A stretch of 64,000 nt of DNA from Bacteroidota bacterium (GCA_022709385.1 JAKLIX010000005.1:62001-126000), one strand, 5' to 3'; shown: positions 35,015 through 45,353, counted from the first letter of the stretch. Numbers and translations: made by a program. The notes: generated by a model not told the origin, from the sequence alone.

Positions 35015-37804
35015 ATGAAAACAGGCATCCTCAGGAACAAGGCCTTCAAGATCACGGGGATCATCCTCGGCGCTCTGATTCTGCTGCTCATTACCCTGCC
35101 ATTTGTATTTCAAAACAAACTGGTGGGAGTGCTTAAACAAAGCATCAACGAAAATCTGACGGCCGTGGTCGATTTCAAAGACCATCACCTGAGCCTGTTC
35201 CGTTCCTTCCCGAATTTTTCCCTCGAACTGGAACAGCTTAGTGTGGCAGGGACAGGAGCATTTAGCCAGGACACCCTGTTCCGCACCGAGAGCATTGATC
35301 TTACCCTGGATCTTTTCAGTGTGCTTTTCGGTTCCCGTTATAAAATCAGTAAGATCGGACTGGTAAACCCACGCGTAAAACTCATTGTGTCGGAGGAAGG
35401 CAGGGCAAACTGGGATATTGTGAAGGAAAGTGCGGACACGGTGAAGGAAGCGGCAGAAGAACCATCCGCTTTCAAACTGTCCATCGACAAGGTCAGGATA
35501 CGGCAGGGCATGTTGGTGTATGATGACCGGTCGGCATCCATGAAAGCAATGCTGAATGGGATGGACCTGAGCCTGAAGGCTGACATGGACGGAGATCTCA
35601 GCCATATGTGGATCACTGCCGTCATCAGCGAAACCGGGTTTACCTATGCGGGTATCCCCTATCTGAACAAGATACAGACCAGGATCAAATCAGAACTGAA
35701 GGCAAACCTGGAGACCATGCGTTTCGACTTTAAAGACAACGAGATATCCCTCAATGAGCTTGTGTTTGGGCTCGACGGCTGGTTTGCGATGCCCGGGGAC
35801 GACATGGAGATGGATCTGGCTTTTGCAGCAGAGAAAGCAGCTTTCAGGCAATTTCTTTCCCTGGTTCCCGCCATTTACAGCAAGGACTTTGCCTCCGTTG
35901 AAACCAGCGGCAGCCTGGCTTTTGAGGGCAAGGTCAAGGGCACATACAACGACAAGACCATACCTTCATTCAGCATCCGGCTTCAGGTCGCGGATGCCAT
36001 GTTCCGCTACCCCGCCCTGCCGGCAGCCGTGACCAATATCGGGATGGATGTCAGTCTTGCCAATCCCGACGGCGATCCTGACCATACGGTGATCGACATC
36101 AAGAAATTACATGCGGCACTGGCGGGCAACCCGGTGGATGTTACGATGCTGGTCAGCAGACCGGTATCAGATCCAACGCTCAGGGGAAGCATCAAAGCCA
36201 GGATGAACCTTGCCGATGTCGGCAAGGTCTATCCCTTGTCCGCGGAAGATCAACTGAACGGAATCATCAACACCGATATCCGTCTCAATGGCAGCCTGTC
36301 GGCTATCGAACAGAAGCGATATGAAGCTTTTCAGGCAGACGGCATATTAACGGTCAGCGACATGCAGTACAAAGGAAAGGATTTTCCGCAGGGAATGCAG
36401 TTGAAGACCCTGCGACTGCTCTTTTCACCACAGCATGTGGATATGCCGGAGGCCGATCTGAAATTCGGACGTTCCGATCTGAATGCCAGCGGAAAGCTAT
36501 TCAATATCCTGGCTTATGTGCTGAAAGGAGAACAACTGGAAGGAAGCTTTGAGAGCCGGTCGGCCCTGATCGACCTGAATGAATTCACCGGAGGTGAAAC
36601 CGGAACGACAGCATCGGATACTTCAGCCTTATCGGTAATCAGGGTTCCCGCAAACATCCGCTTCAATGCCCGGACCTCGGTGGACCGCCTGCTTTACGAA
36701 AACATGGATATGCGCAATGTTTCGGGCAACCTCACCATCGCAGATGAAAAACTAAGCCTCGACCGCCTGAGCATGCAACTGCTGGGCGGAACCATGGCGG
36801 TATCGGGTGATTACGATTCAAAACCCGAACAGCCTGAAATGAACTTCAGCCTGGATGCTTCCCGGATTGATATCCCCGGTGCTTATAAAACCTTTGGCAC
36901 TGTACAGAAACTGGCGCCCGTGGCGGAACGCTGTTCGGGAAAAGTCAGTATGAAAGTAATGCTTCACGGACGGCTTGACCATCAGATGACTCCTGTGTAC
37001 GAAAAGCTGTTTGCCAAAGGCAGCCTGATTGCCGAGAATCTGGAAATCAGCGATCTGCCTATAATCGACAAGATTGCGGAAACCCTGAAAATGAATACGC
37101 TCAAACGTTTGTCTGTACCCAACACCAGGATGGAGCTCACGATCAAAGAGGGCAAACTCGAGGTACAACCTTTCACTTACACTGTCCAAGGCATTAAAAC
37201 TACCGCAGGAGGCTGGAATGCGCTGGATCAGCGCATCGCTTACGATGTGTTGATGGAGATTCCACGTTCCATGTTCGGCGGACAGGCCAACACGGCCCTG
37301 GACGGCCTGGTGAAAAAAGCCGGCAGCCAGGGTTTGAAGATCGATCCGGGAAGCACGGTAGTAATCGCAGCCAAGATCGGCGGCACTTTTATGAAGCCTG
37401 AGGTCAGTGCCGACCTGAAAAAAAGCATGCAGTCGGCCATGGAGGATATCAAGGAACAGATCAGCACACAGGTTCAGGAAAAAGTGAAGGAAGAGATCAG
37501 GGAAGTAAAAGAAGACCTGAGTGCCAAAGCAGCGAAAATCATCGCCGACGCGGAGTCCCAGGCACAAAAGATACGTGATGAGGCAGCAAAAACAGGAGAA
37601 GCACTGATCAGTGAAGCTGAAAAGCAGGGCCAGGCGCTGGTAAACAAGGCCGGCAATCCCATTGCCAAAGCGGCAGCAAAGGAAACCTCCCGGCAAATGG
37701 TGAAAACCGCAAGGGATAAAGCTGCGAAAATCCGGCAGGAAGCTGATGGCAAAGCCGCCCGGATAGTGGAAGATGCAAGGAAAGAGGCAGAAAAAATAAA
37801 ATAA
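35015..37804 (+). CDS. AsmA-family protein
   Basis: About 929 residues from the ATG at 35015; a start at 34982 would add 11 residues. An N-terminal membrane helix (about 7-29, FKITGIILGALILLLITLPFV in part) is followed by the AsmA chorein-like repeated beta architecture (IDLTLDLFSVLFG, GLVNPRVKLIVSEEGRANWDI, and AsmA-2 region FTYTVQGIKTTAGGWNALDQRIAYDV). The last 110 residues are a charged coiled coil rich in Ala, Lys and Glu. AsmA-like proteins span the periplasm and are linked to lipid transport to the outer membrane. It stands alone, followed by the dispersed repeat at 37842. Confidence 0.9.
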   Translation: MKTGILRNKAFKITGIILGALILLLITLPFVFQNKLVGVLKQSINENLTAVVDFKDHHLSLFRSFPNFSLELEQLSVAGTGAFSQDTLFRTESIDLTLDLFSVLFGSRYKISKIGLVNPRVKLIVSEEGRANWDIVKESADTVKEAAEEPSAFKLSIDKVRIRQGMLVYDDRSASMKAMLNGMDLSLKADMDGDLSHMWITAVISETGFTYAGIPYLNKIQTRIKSELKANLETMRFDFKDNEISLNELVFGLDGWFAMPGDDMEMDLAFAAEKAAFRQFLSLVPAIYSKDFASVETSGSLAFEGKVKGTYNDKTIPSFSIRLQVADAMFRYPALPAAVTNIGMDVSLANPDGDPDHTVIDIKKLHAALAGNPVDVTMLVSRPVSDPTLRGSIKARMNLADVGKVYPLSAEDQLNGIINTDIRLNGSLSAIEQKRYEAFQADGILTVSDMQYKGKDFPQGMQLKTLRLLFSPQHVDMPEADLKFGRSDLNASGKLFNILAYVLKGEQLEGSFESRSALIDLNEFTGGETGTTASDTSALSVIRVPANIRFNARTSVDRLLYENMDMRNVSGNLTIADEKLSLDRLSMQLLGGTMAVSGDYDSKPEQPEMNFSLDASRIDIPGAYKTFGTVQKLAPVAERCSGKVSMKVMLHGRLDHQMTPVYEKLFAKGSLIAENLEISDLPIIDKIAETLKMNTLKRLSVPNTRMELTIKEGKLEVQPFTYTVQGIKTTAGGWNALDQRIAYDVLMEIPRSMFGGQANTALDGLVKKAGSQGLKIDPGSTVVIAAKIGGTFMKPEVSADLKKSMQSAMEDIKEQISTQVQEKVKEEIREVKEDLSAKAAKIIADAESQAQKIRDEAAKTGEALISEAEKQGQALVNKAGNPIAKAAAKETSRQMVKTARDKAAKIRQEADGKAARIVEDARKEAEKIK

Positions 37805-37841
37805 GGCCTGCCATCCCTCATCCTGTTATTAAGACTCGTTT

Positions 37842-37893
37842 TATACCGAAAGGACACAGGTATGCGATGTGTGTATCCAGCGTCATCGGTATA
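37842..37893. repeat. Dispersed inverted-repeat element, copy B
   Basis: A 52-base element bounded by TATACCGA (37842-37849) and TCGGTATA (37886-37893), similar throughout to 19000-19052 (shared internal ACAGG, ATGCGA and GTCATCGGTATA). It lies between AsmA and the FISUMP gene. On the minus strand the flanking codons read ...FQLYR-stop, like the end of a T9SS sorting domain, so it may be a trace of an old gene end or a mobile 3' element. Confidence 0.6.
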
Positions 37894-38030
37894 ACTGAAA
37901 CTTACCGAAAACTGCTTCGCATTTTCACTTAGATTCAGTATAAATAATCAGTTCCGGACAACGTTTGCGGTTTCCGGCAGTCATATTTGATTGTTTAATA
38001 ACTTTTCATTCTTTTGACAAAACCAATTCC

Positions 38031-39233
38031 ATGAAAACAACAGTCAGACTTACCGTCTTCATTTCATTCATTCTTTTCTGTTTTCCCTTTAGCGGGAAAT
38101 CCCAGGCAGGCGACAACATCATCCGGGGTTATGTTCAGTATGACAATACGGAAGGAAGTATCCTGCAACAGGTGAAAATTTATCTCACCAACCTGAGCGG
38201 GAGCAAATTAGATTCAACGACTACCAACCTGGGAGGCTACTTTGTATTTTACGGAGTATTACCCGGCAGTTTCAGGCTGGTAACCGCAGCCTCAAAACCC
38301 TGGGGCGGTGTAAGCGCTAACGACGCCCTGCTTGTTTTCCGGCATTTTGTCGAGATGGACACCCTGGAAGGCATGTCGCTCCTGGCCGCAGATGCAGACG
38401 GCAACCAGTACGTGAATGTCACGGATGCCATGGCCATCATGGCAAGGGTAACGGGTGTGAGAAATACCCTGCCGGCAGGGGATTGGTGTTTCGAGCAACC
38501 CATTGTGAATACTGGAGTTGCGCCGGCCATGGTGTATATCCACGGCCGCTGCAGGGGTGACATCGACGGCAGTCACAGCCCGGTAGTCACTCCGGGATTC
38601 AGTTGCGGAACAGGCCTGGTTGACAGCCGCAATAACGAAATATACCCCACGGTTCAGATCGGAAGCCAGTGCTGGACGGCAAAAAGCATGAATATCGGCA
38701 GCCAGATCCAGGGAAATCAGGCAGCCTCGAACAACCAGGTTATTGAAAAGTATTGTTATAATAACATCCAGGATAACTGCAGGAATTACGGGGCCCTTTA
38801 CGACTGGAATGAAATGATGCAATATGCCGTTAACGAAGGGGCACAGGGGATTTGTCCGACCGGCTGGCATGTTCCGACCGACAATGAATGGTGCAGCATG
38901 CTGAATGCGGTTGAACCGGGAATTTCCTGCACACAGACCGGACTGCAGGGCATGAAGGTGGGCGGAAAGCTGAAGGAAGCAGGATATGAACACTGGAACT
39001 CCCCGAACACCGATGCCACAAATGAAGTCGGTTTCACGGTTCTTGGTGCAGGAATGGGGTACAACAACAATTTTTTCAGTGCGATACTCAGCACCGGAGC
39101 CATCTGGACTTCCACCCAGCATACTTACCAGAACAATGCATGGTACCGTTCATTCAGCAGCAACCACGGACAGGTGATGCGCAACGGTTTATCGAAATCG
39201 AACAGGGTTTCCGTCAGGTGCATCCTTGATTGA
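38031..39233 (+). CDS. FISUMP-domain protein with internal dockerin-like module
   Basis: About 400 residues from the ATG at 38031, which gives the signal peptide MKTTVRLTVFISFILFCFPF...SQ; the frame is open from 37965 but without a signal sequence. Residues 33-182 are the shared dockerin-like module (GYVQYDNTEG sandwich, WGGVSANDALLVFRHFV, ADADGNQYVNVTDAM, CRGDIDGSH). Residues about 190-400 are the FISUMP (Fibrobacter major paralogous) domain: EIYPTVQIGSQCWTAKSMN, GALYDWNEMM, CPTGWHVPTDNEW and SVRCILD at the end, with several cysteines. No T9SS domain. Here the module is N-terminal, unlike the heparinase-like and SGNH-like proteins. The function is probably surface binding. Confidence 0.8.
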   Translation: MKTTVRLTVFISFILFCFPFSGKSQAGDNIIRGYVQYDNTEGSILQQVKIYLTNLSGSKLDSTTTNLGGYFVFYGVLPGSFRLVTAASKPWGGVSANDALLVFRHFVEMDTLEGMSLLAADADGNQYVNVTDAMAIMARVTGVRNTLPAGDWCFEQPIVNTGVAPAMVYIHGRCRGDIDGSHSPVVTPGFSCGTGLVDSRNNEIYPTVQIGSQCWTAKSMNIGSQIQGNQAASNNQVIEKYCYNNIQDNCRNYGALYDWNEMMQYAVNEGAQGICPTGWHVPTDNEWCSMLNAVEPGISCTQTGLQGMKVGGKLKEAGYEHWNSPNTDATNEVGFTVLGAGMGYNNNFFSAILSTGAIWTSTQHTYQNNAWYRSFSSNHGQVMRNGLSKSNRVSVRCILD

Positions 39234-39242
39234 TACGGCATT

Positions 39243-42200
39243 TTATTTTCGCAGCATACTGCTTATCAATCCATAAAGATCATTCCTTTTAAAGGGTTTC
39301 GAAAGGTAGGCATCAAAACCCTGAGACAGGTAGTTGGCTTCATCCCCTTTCATGGCGTAAGCGGTGAGCGCAGCCACAGGCAGACCGGCAAGCCCGGGCT
39401 GTCTGCGGATAAAATTCAGTACATCGATACCGTCCATTTCCGTTCCCAGGTGAATATCCAGCAATACGGCATCATAGCGGTTCTCACTCAGTTTTTCCAA
39501 GGCTTCCTGACCACTGGAAGCAACATCCACTGCAATTGTCCCTCTGAGAAACGAAATCATGAGTGACTGGTTGATGACATCATCCTCAACAAGCAGGGCT
39601 CTGATATTCCGTTCTTTCAGGGCAGACAGCTGCAGGATATCCGGTTGCATTTCTGCCTGCGCCGTTTGCTGTTGCATCTCTCCGCCCGTACCGGTCAGGG
39701 GTAATCGCACGATAAATTCCGTCCCCTGCCCCAGGCTGCTGTTCACGCTGATGGTTCCGTTCATTTTCTCCACAAAACGTTTGGTAATGGAAAGACCCAG
39801 ACCGCTTCCCTCAAAATGCCTGGAATAGCCCTCGCTCACCTGGCGGAATTCATCAAAAATGGTCTCATGAAACTCCTCGGGTATGCCAATCCCGGTATCC
39901 TGAACACTGCATACCGCGCAATTCCCGTAAGGGCCTTCCTCCAGATCGATGGTGACTGTAATTCCACCCGACATGGTGTATTTCAATGCATTGTTGATAA
40001 GGTTGTGAAACACACTGCTGAGCATGCGTTCATTCGATTGCATATAAATATGATCACGCGAAGTGTCAAACGAAAGATACAACTGCTTTTTTAAAGCACC
40101 CGGCATATATGATTTGACCACAGATTGCGCCAGGACAACCAGGTCAAGCATATTGACGGAAATTTCAGTCTGTTCGGCTTCCAGCTTTGACAGGTCGAGG
40201 ATCAGATTCAGGGTTTCCATCAGGCGGTTACCACTCTCGAGGATGTAAGATGCCATTTTGGTCTGTTCTGCATCCAGCCGGCTTTCATTCAGCAGTTCCG
40301 CATATCCGAGAATCCCCGTCATCGGTGTTCTCAGTTCGTGGCTCATATTGGCAAGGAAAGAAGTTTTGAGCCTTTCGCTTTCCTCTGCTTTTTCTTTGGC
40401 TGCAAGCAGCTGTGTCATGATATTCTTCTTCTCCGAGATGTCCTCTTTCAGCCCCAGGAAATGCGTGATCTTGCCCTGTTGGTTGAGGATGGGTGAAATA
40501 ATGGCGTTTTCCCAGTATAAGTCCCCGTTCTTTTTCCGGTTCTGTATCTCTCCATTCCAGTCGCCTCCTGCAGTAATTGTTCTCCAGAGGTGCTCATAAA
40601 ACGCTTCATCCTGGGCGCCGGACTTCAGGATACGCGGATTCTGGCCGATCACATCCTCCATGCTGTAGCCGGTGATCTCGCAAAATTTCGGATTTACGTA
40701 CTCAATGCAGCCTGCAGGGTCTGTAATTACAATGCTTACCGGACTTTGCTCAATGGCTTTCGACAGCATCAGGGCCTCCTCCTGGCTTCTTTTTCTTTCG
40801 ATGTAATTACTCAGCTGGTTTGCAACAATCTCAAGAATATCGACACTTTGCCTGTCAAAGGCCGCAGGATTATCATAACTCTGTACCACAATGGCTCCGG
40901 TCACCTTCCCGCCGATATTCAGGGGAACACCGAGCCAAACCTCAGCCCTGGCCCCGATATATTCAATTTCACCCCGGTCGGCAAGTGCCTTGATTTCATC
41001 TTTCCTGATGAGCAGCGGGGCTTTGGCCATGATGACCTTTCCGGTCAGCGACTTTTCGGCAGTCCAGTACCCCGGAACGGCATCTTTCTCATCCTTTTCA
41101 AAGGGCGCAAATAATAAATTCCGCTTTTCATCATAAAAAGCCACAAAGAAATTGGTGGCATCGATCATCTTGTTCAATTCGTGCTGTACGATACTGAAAA
41201 GTTCATTCAGCAGGTCTACCGAAACCACCGCATTGGCAATATTATACTGGATCTGCTGGATCAATTCTGTCCGCTTGCGCTGTGTGATATCTCTGCAGAG
41301 GGTAAATATCAGCGGACTGTCGTCAACCCTTGCCCCGCTGGCCGAAACCTCCACATCAAGCACCGTCCCGCCTTTCCTGTGATGTTTTGTTTCAAAAGTC
41401 TGGCTCACCGATACGATATCCGAAAACACTTTCCTGATTTCTGATTCCTCATGAACGGCATCAATCTCCCAGATTCGCCTGCTCCTGAGCTCCTCAAAGG
41501 TATAATCCAGCATTTCAGCAAATCTCCGGTTGGCATCTACCAGACGGTAATCCTGGTCGAAAATGGCAATGCCGTCATAAGATGCATCCATCAGGATTTT
41601 TCTCCTCATGGCCTCACTCTTCAAAGCGCTTTCCGTACTTTTCCTTTCCTGGGCATTGCTCAGAATCTGCGCCAGGACATGCAAAATATTCAGTTCATCA
41701 TCATCCCATATCCGGATGTCATGAACGGCGTCGAAACCGACGAATCCTACGCAACGGCCTTTCACAAACAGCGGAAGGGTAATCAGGGTTTGGATATCCT
41801 GGGCCTCAAGGATGGCTCTCAATTCGCTTTTCTCCGGCAAATCAGCCACCCGCGGAATATGAATGAGTTTCCCGGCAAGATGCGATTCCACCCATTCCGG
41901 GATGGCGTCATTGGGCACAGCCTGCAGATTGTCGATCTCCGGCCTTGTCCCGGGCGAACACCATTCATGGGTGTTGGTCATGATACCCTTGATGAAATCA
42001 TAGCTGAACAGATAGGCCCGGTCGACCTTTATAAATTCACCCACCATCACCAGCGTTTTTGAGATCTGCTCATCCAGCTGGTCAACAGGCATATTGACAA
42101 ATTCCGTGGCCAGCTTCAACAACATCTGCTGTAATTCCAGGCTTCGTTCCAGCTTTTGTTCCACCTCCTTTCTCCTGCTGATGTCTGTGTGCTGGATAAT

Positions 42201-43907
42201 AACATGACTCAGACGCTTGTTCTCGTCGAAAATCGGGTAGGCCCAGTTGTCGTACCAGACCTTTTTCTTCTCTTTCACATCCACCTGCTGGGAGGGAGAT
42301 TCGGAAGCATGGCCGATATCGAACAACACCTGCCATTCAACAGTTTTCCCTTCCCGAAATACCTTAGCAAGGACCTTATCGATCCCTTTACTGATAATTT
42401 CCTGATCATTGAAAATATTATATACCTTTCCTTCAATATGTTGCGGTTCGACCCCGAATATCTGGCTGAGCTTGCTGTTGACGCGCTCACACCAGCCTTC
42501 ATGATCCAGGATCTGCGTGCTAACGGAAGATTGCAGGAACATCTGCTCGAAGAAATTTTTCTGTTGCTTCAGTGCTTCCTCAAACTGTTGCTGCAATGTG
42601 ATATCCCTGACCGTGGTAAGCAGAAGTTGCGCATTCTCATGCTGAATCAGATCGGTATTGACAAGGGCACTGAAGACCGTACCGTCTTTGCGGCGGAGCC
42701 TGACATGCCAGTCGCGCAGGAAACCGCTTTGTTTCAGCTGCCCGATCAGGTAATTTCTGTCTGTTGCATCCTGGTACATCGCACTTACGCTCAATCCTTT
42801 CAATTCCTCCAGAGAATACCCCAACAGCTTCAGCATGGCAGGATTCGCCTCATACATATTTCCTTGCTGATCGGCCAGTCCGACACCCACCGGTATGGTT
42901 TCATACAGTAATCTGTATTTCTCCTCAGAGGCTTTCAGTGTATCTGCCGCTTTTTTTCGTTCGGTGATGTTCCTGACAGTCGTCTGCACAGCCGGTTTTC
43001 CGTCAAAAACAACAGGGATCCCGATTACATCCACATCGATGACACGGCCCTGCAGATCGAGAAATTTCTCCTCGGTAAAAGGAGCAGGCTCCATGGTTTC
43101 ATATATCCTGCCAATCCGCCCTGCCGCCAATTGTCTGAACTCAGGGTGGACATATTCCATCAGCGGCCTTTGCTGCATCTGATCGAAAGAATCTGCACCA
43201 ACCATACTGATGGCTGCCTGGTTGGCAAACAGCAATTTTCCGCCCGCATGCACAATGATGGCATCGGGCGAGAGATTCACCATCTGCCTGTATTTCTCTT
43301 CACTCTCAGCCAGTCGGCTTTCACTTTCCTTTCTTGCTTCATTTTCATTCTTCAGATCCTCCAGCAGGTTCAACATGGCAATCCGGTTATCATCCAGTTC
43401 CCGGGTCCTGTCCCCGATAAGCCTGGAGAGTTCCTCAGTGTTGATTCGCCGGCCCCCACCAGCAGTCCTGATCTTCATCATAGCTCTGACCAGGGTTTTG
43501 AATTCAGTTTCATCAAAGGGCTCTGAGAAAAATGCATCGGCACCGGCTTCCATGGCCATGATCCTGCTTTGTTTGCCGGTATCACGGGAGGTGATGACAA
43601 CCACCGGGATTTGCTTCAGCAACGGATCCTTTCTGATACCTTCAATCGTCCCGAAACACTCCCTGTCTGCATTCATGCTATCCATTACGATCAGATCAGG
43701 TTCCTTTGTTCCATACTGGCTGAACCAGGACGACCCATCCGTAACAGTCAGTATCTCAGTTTCGGGAAAAGTGACAATGATCAGCTTTTCCAGATCCTGC
43801 ATACGATCAGGATCGTGCTGAATTACCAGTATTTTATCCGGATCAGGCTTCATATTGTTCATAGGGTTTCGGATAGCATTCTGAATAGTATTTTTGTTTG
43901 TTAACAA
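39243..43907 (-). CDS. Multi-PAS/GAF hybrid sensor histidine kinase with two receiver domains
   Basis: A 1554-residue cytosolic hybrid kinase. Order, roughly: receiver 22-145 (Asp76 in LIVMDSMN; the conserved lysine is replaced by Glu129 in FFSEPF); a short coiled segment; PAS 205-325; PAS 330-450; PAS 460-600; GAF 600-770; PAS 775-890; GAF 895-1040; PAS 1045-1170 (ITGYSMEDVIGQNPRIL); HisKA with SHELRTP near 1200; HATPase with NALKYT, DTGIGIP and GSGLGLSI; and a second receiver (LLDIHLG, YLSKPF) at the end. No membrane segment is present. It starts 19 bases after the membrane PAS sensor, with which it is co-transcribed. The start at 43907 is used; ATG codons at 43862 and 43853 are possible. 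Confidence 0.9.
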   Translation of the reverse strand: MLTNKNTIQNAIRNPMNNMKPDPDKILVIQHDPDRMQDLEKLIIVTFPETEILTVTDGSSWFSQYGTKEPDLIVMDSMNADRECFGTIEGIRKDPLLKQIPVVVITSRDTGKQSRIMAMEAGADAFFSEPFDETEFKTLVRAMMKIRTAGGGRRINTEELSRLIGDRTRELDDNRIAMLNLLEDLKNENEARKESESRLAESEEKYRQMVNLSPDAIIVHAGGKLLFANQAAISMVGADSFDQMQQRPLMEYVHPEFRQLAAGRIGRIYETMEPAPFTEEKFLDLQGRVIDVDVIGIPVVFDGKPAVQTTVRNITERKKAADTLKASEEKYRLLYETIPVGVGLADQQGNMYEANPAMLKLLGYSLEELKGLSVSAMYQDATDRNYLIGQLKQSGFLRDWHVRLRRKDGTVFSALVNTDLIQHENAQLLLTTVRDITLQQQFEEALKQQKNFFEQMFLQSSVSTQILDHEGWCERVNSKLSQIFGVEPQHIEGKVYNIFNDQEIISKGIDKVLAKVFREGKTVEWQVLFDIGHASESPSQQVDVKEKKKVWYDNWAYPIFDENKRLSHVIIQHTDISRRKEVEQKLERSLELQQMLLKLATEFVNMPVDQLDEQISKTLVMVGEFIKVDRAYLFSYDFIKGIMTNTHEWCSPGTRPEIDNLQAVPNDAIPEWVESHLAGKLIHIPRVADLPEKSELRAILEAQDIQTLITLPLFVKGRCVGFVGFDAVHDIRIWDDDELNILHVLAQILSNAQERKSTESALKSEAMRRKILMDASYDGIAIFDQDYRLVDANRRFAEMLDYTFEELRSRRIWEIDAVHEESEIRKVFSDIVSVSQTFETKHHRKGGTVLDVEVSASGARVDDSPLIFTLCRDITQRKRTELIQQIQYNIANAVVSVDLLNELFSIVQHELNKMIDATNFFVAFYDEKRNLLFAPFEKDEKDAVPGYWTAEKSLTGKVIMAKAPLLIRKDEIKALADRGEIEYIGARAEVWLGVPLNIGGKVTGAIVVQSYDNPAAFDRQSVDILEIVANQLSNYIERKRSQEEALMLSKAIEQSPVSIVITDPAGCIEYVNPKFCEITGYSMEDVIGQNPRILKSGAQDEAFYEHLWRTITAGGDWNGEIQNRKKNGDLYWENAIISPILNQQGKITHFLGLKEDISEKKNIMTQLLAAKEKAEESERLKTSFLANMSHELRTPMTGILGYAELLNESRLDAEQTKMASYILESGNRLMETLNLILDLSKLEAEQTEISVNMLDLVVLAQSVVKSYMPGALKKQLYLSFDTSRDHIYMQSNERMLSSVFHNLINNALKYTMSGGITVTIDLEEGPYGNCAVCSVQDTGIGIPEEFHETIFDEFRQVSEGYSRHFEGSGLGLSITKRFVEKMNGTISVNSSLGQGTEFIVRLPLTGTGGEMQQQTAQAEMQPDILQLSALKERNIRALLVEDDVINQSLMISFLRGTIAVDVASSGQEALEKLSENRYDAVLLDIHLGTEMDGIDVLNFIRRQPGLAGLPVAALTAYAMKGDEANYLSQGFDAYLSKPFKRNDLYGLISSMLRK

Positions 43908-43926
43908 GCCTCTTCCCCTGCCGGAC

Positions 43927-45027
43927 TTATTCCGCGATGGGGTATTTCGCGGGTTTCCCCGATTCCTTCAGCAGCATGTTCACTTCCTTCTTCAGTTCAA
44001 TGATCCTGATTTCCCTGCCAACTGTAAGCCGCTGAAAACGTTCCAGTTCCTCTATTTTTTGAAGCAGTGCCTCAGCATTCCTCTTCCTTTCCGTCACATC
44101 GCGAAGGTTTAAAATGATGCCACTGATTCCCGGCTGATGTAGAAAATTCTGTCCGACGACCTCCATGCTGCAATAGTGGCCGTCGGCATGCCTGAATAAT
44201 ATCTCTGACACGGAAATATTTTCCGGATGAAGCAGCAGGTCCTCCAGACGCTCCACAACAGCCGGAAGATACTCAGGATGAACCAATTCCAGCGAACTGC
44301 TTCCGAGCAGTTTTTCAGCATCGTAACCCATCAGGGGAGTCACTGCAGGACTGAGGTACTTTATTACGGCATCCTTGTCAATCACGGCGATAATATCGGC
44401 CGAGTTCTGCACCAGCAGGCGGAAAGTGTTTTCCTGCAGTGACAACAGACGCAGCGTTTTTTTCCTTTCCTGCTGGTCTGCCAGGACTTTCCCTATCAGT
44501 ACCGTAATAAGCGGATAAAACAGGAAAACAGTGACGGCCACCAGCCGCAGGGTTTCCCTGATATGGACGGATGGCAGCGAAAACATCAGGATGATCATCA
44601 CCAGATGTACGATCAGTCCCATTAAATACAGGCGTTTCCATGTAACTTCCCGCTGCTTTTCCCTGCTGTCAACGAAAAAGTAATACCCGATCAGAAATGC
44701 GGTCAGGATGGTCGTGACGCCCATGATGACACCCGGCCCTCCCAGCCAGAGCCTGTATGCGAATGCGATGACCACGGCGATGAGCCCGGAAACAGGCCCG
44801 AAGAAAAATGTACACAGGCTGATAACAATGGTCCGCCCGTCGAAAATCAACCCCTTCTCAATGACAAAGGGGTAGCGCATTCCTACCAAGGCGATCAGCC
44901 CGAACAGCAAGCCCTGCAACACCTTTCCCCGAAGCGATGCCCTGTCGCAGATATTGTCGATGAAACCCGACAACACACTCAGCGCCACGAGTGCGAAAAG
45001 GTTGTACAATAATTCGATGACTACCAT
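43927..45027 (-). CDS. LytS-like membrane PAS sensor without kinase domain
   Basis: A 366-residue membrane protein. About six helices in the first 185 residues match the 5TM-LYT sensor region (CTFFFGPVSGLIAVVIAFAYRLWLGG in pieces, GVIMGVTTILTAFLIGYYFF). A PAS domain follows (FRLLVQNSADIIAVIDKDAVIKYL), then a coiled segment ending ERFQRLTVGREIRIIELKKEVN in part. There is no kinase, cyclase or other output domain; this C-terminal helix is usually a linker to a histidine kinase. It is first in the operon with the hybrid kinase (19-base gap), so it probably feeds that kinase. A perfect -7 element precedes it at 45047-45054. Confidence 0.85.
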   Translation of the reverse strand: MVVIELLYNLFALVALSVLSGFIDNICDRASLRGKVLQGLLFGLIALVGMRYPFVIEKGLIFDGRTIVISLCTFFFGPVSGLIAVVIAFAYRLWLGGPGVIMGVTTILTAFLIGYYFFVDSREKQREVTWKRLYLMGLIVHLVMIILMFSLPSVHIRETLRLVAVTVFLFYPLITVLIGKVLADQQERKKTLRLLSLQENTFRLLVQNSADIIAVIDKDAVIKYLSPAVTPLMGYDAEKLLGSSSLELVHPEYLPAVVERLEDLLLHPENISVSEILFRHADGHYCSMEVVGQNFLHQPGISGIILNLRDVTERKRNAEALLQKIEELERFQRLTVGREIRIIELKKEVNMLLKESGKPAKYPIAE

Positions 45028-45046
45028 GGCAATTAATAACAGTCAG

Positions 45047-45054
45047 CAAACATA
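45047..45054 (-). promoter_or_regulatory. -7 element of the sensor operon
   Basis: CAAACATA on the plus strand reads TATGTTTG on the minus strand, a perfect TAnnTTTG, 20 bases before the sensor start at 45027. No TTG is seen at -33 spacing. Confidence 0.5.
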
Positions 45055-45341
45055 ACAAAAAAATTTCGGATAATCTCCTGACTGCATCTCATAGATTGCT
45101 TACTAAGAAACCGCTTGCGGATACCGTTTAAAACCTGTTCAAAACACTGCAAATCACATATCGATAAAATTAAGATGCATCGGTGGCTCTTTCTTTGGAC
45201 ATACGGCCACGACGTCATCCCACGCGGATTGTACTGATTTTTGTTATTTTTTTGTTAATGCACTCATTTCCTGACTCTTTAAACATTTCTTGATTGTTTC
45301 ATCCAAGACTTCATTTCATTACGTCAGGCGATTCATTAAAT

Positions 45342-45348
45342 AAGGAGG
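45342..45348 (+). promoter_or_regulatory. Strong Shine-Dalgarno sequence of the giant gene
   Basis: AAGGAGG, 5 bases before the ATG at 45354, is a near-perfect Shine-Dalgarno. Bacteroidota genes usually lack one, so it both fixes the start and is unusual in this window. Confidence 0.75.
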
Positions 45349-45353
45349 CCCTT

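Larger units (their letters stand above)
45028..45353. other. Intergenic region between the sensor operon and the giant surface-protein gene
   Basis: A 326-base divergent intergenic stretch. It holds the minus-strand -7 element at 45047-45054, a T-rich stretch at 45240-45258 that may contain the promoter of the giant gene though no exact TAnnTTTG was found, and the Shine-Dalgarno-like AAGGAGG at 45342-45348. No gene or RNA is recognised. Confidence 0.6.

Noticed and set aside
45240..45262. -7 element for the giant gene in a T-run
   Set aside because: TATTTTTTTG has the wrong spacing for TAnnTTTG; the promoter remains unassigned.
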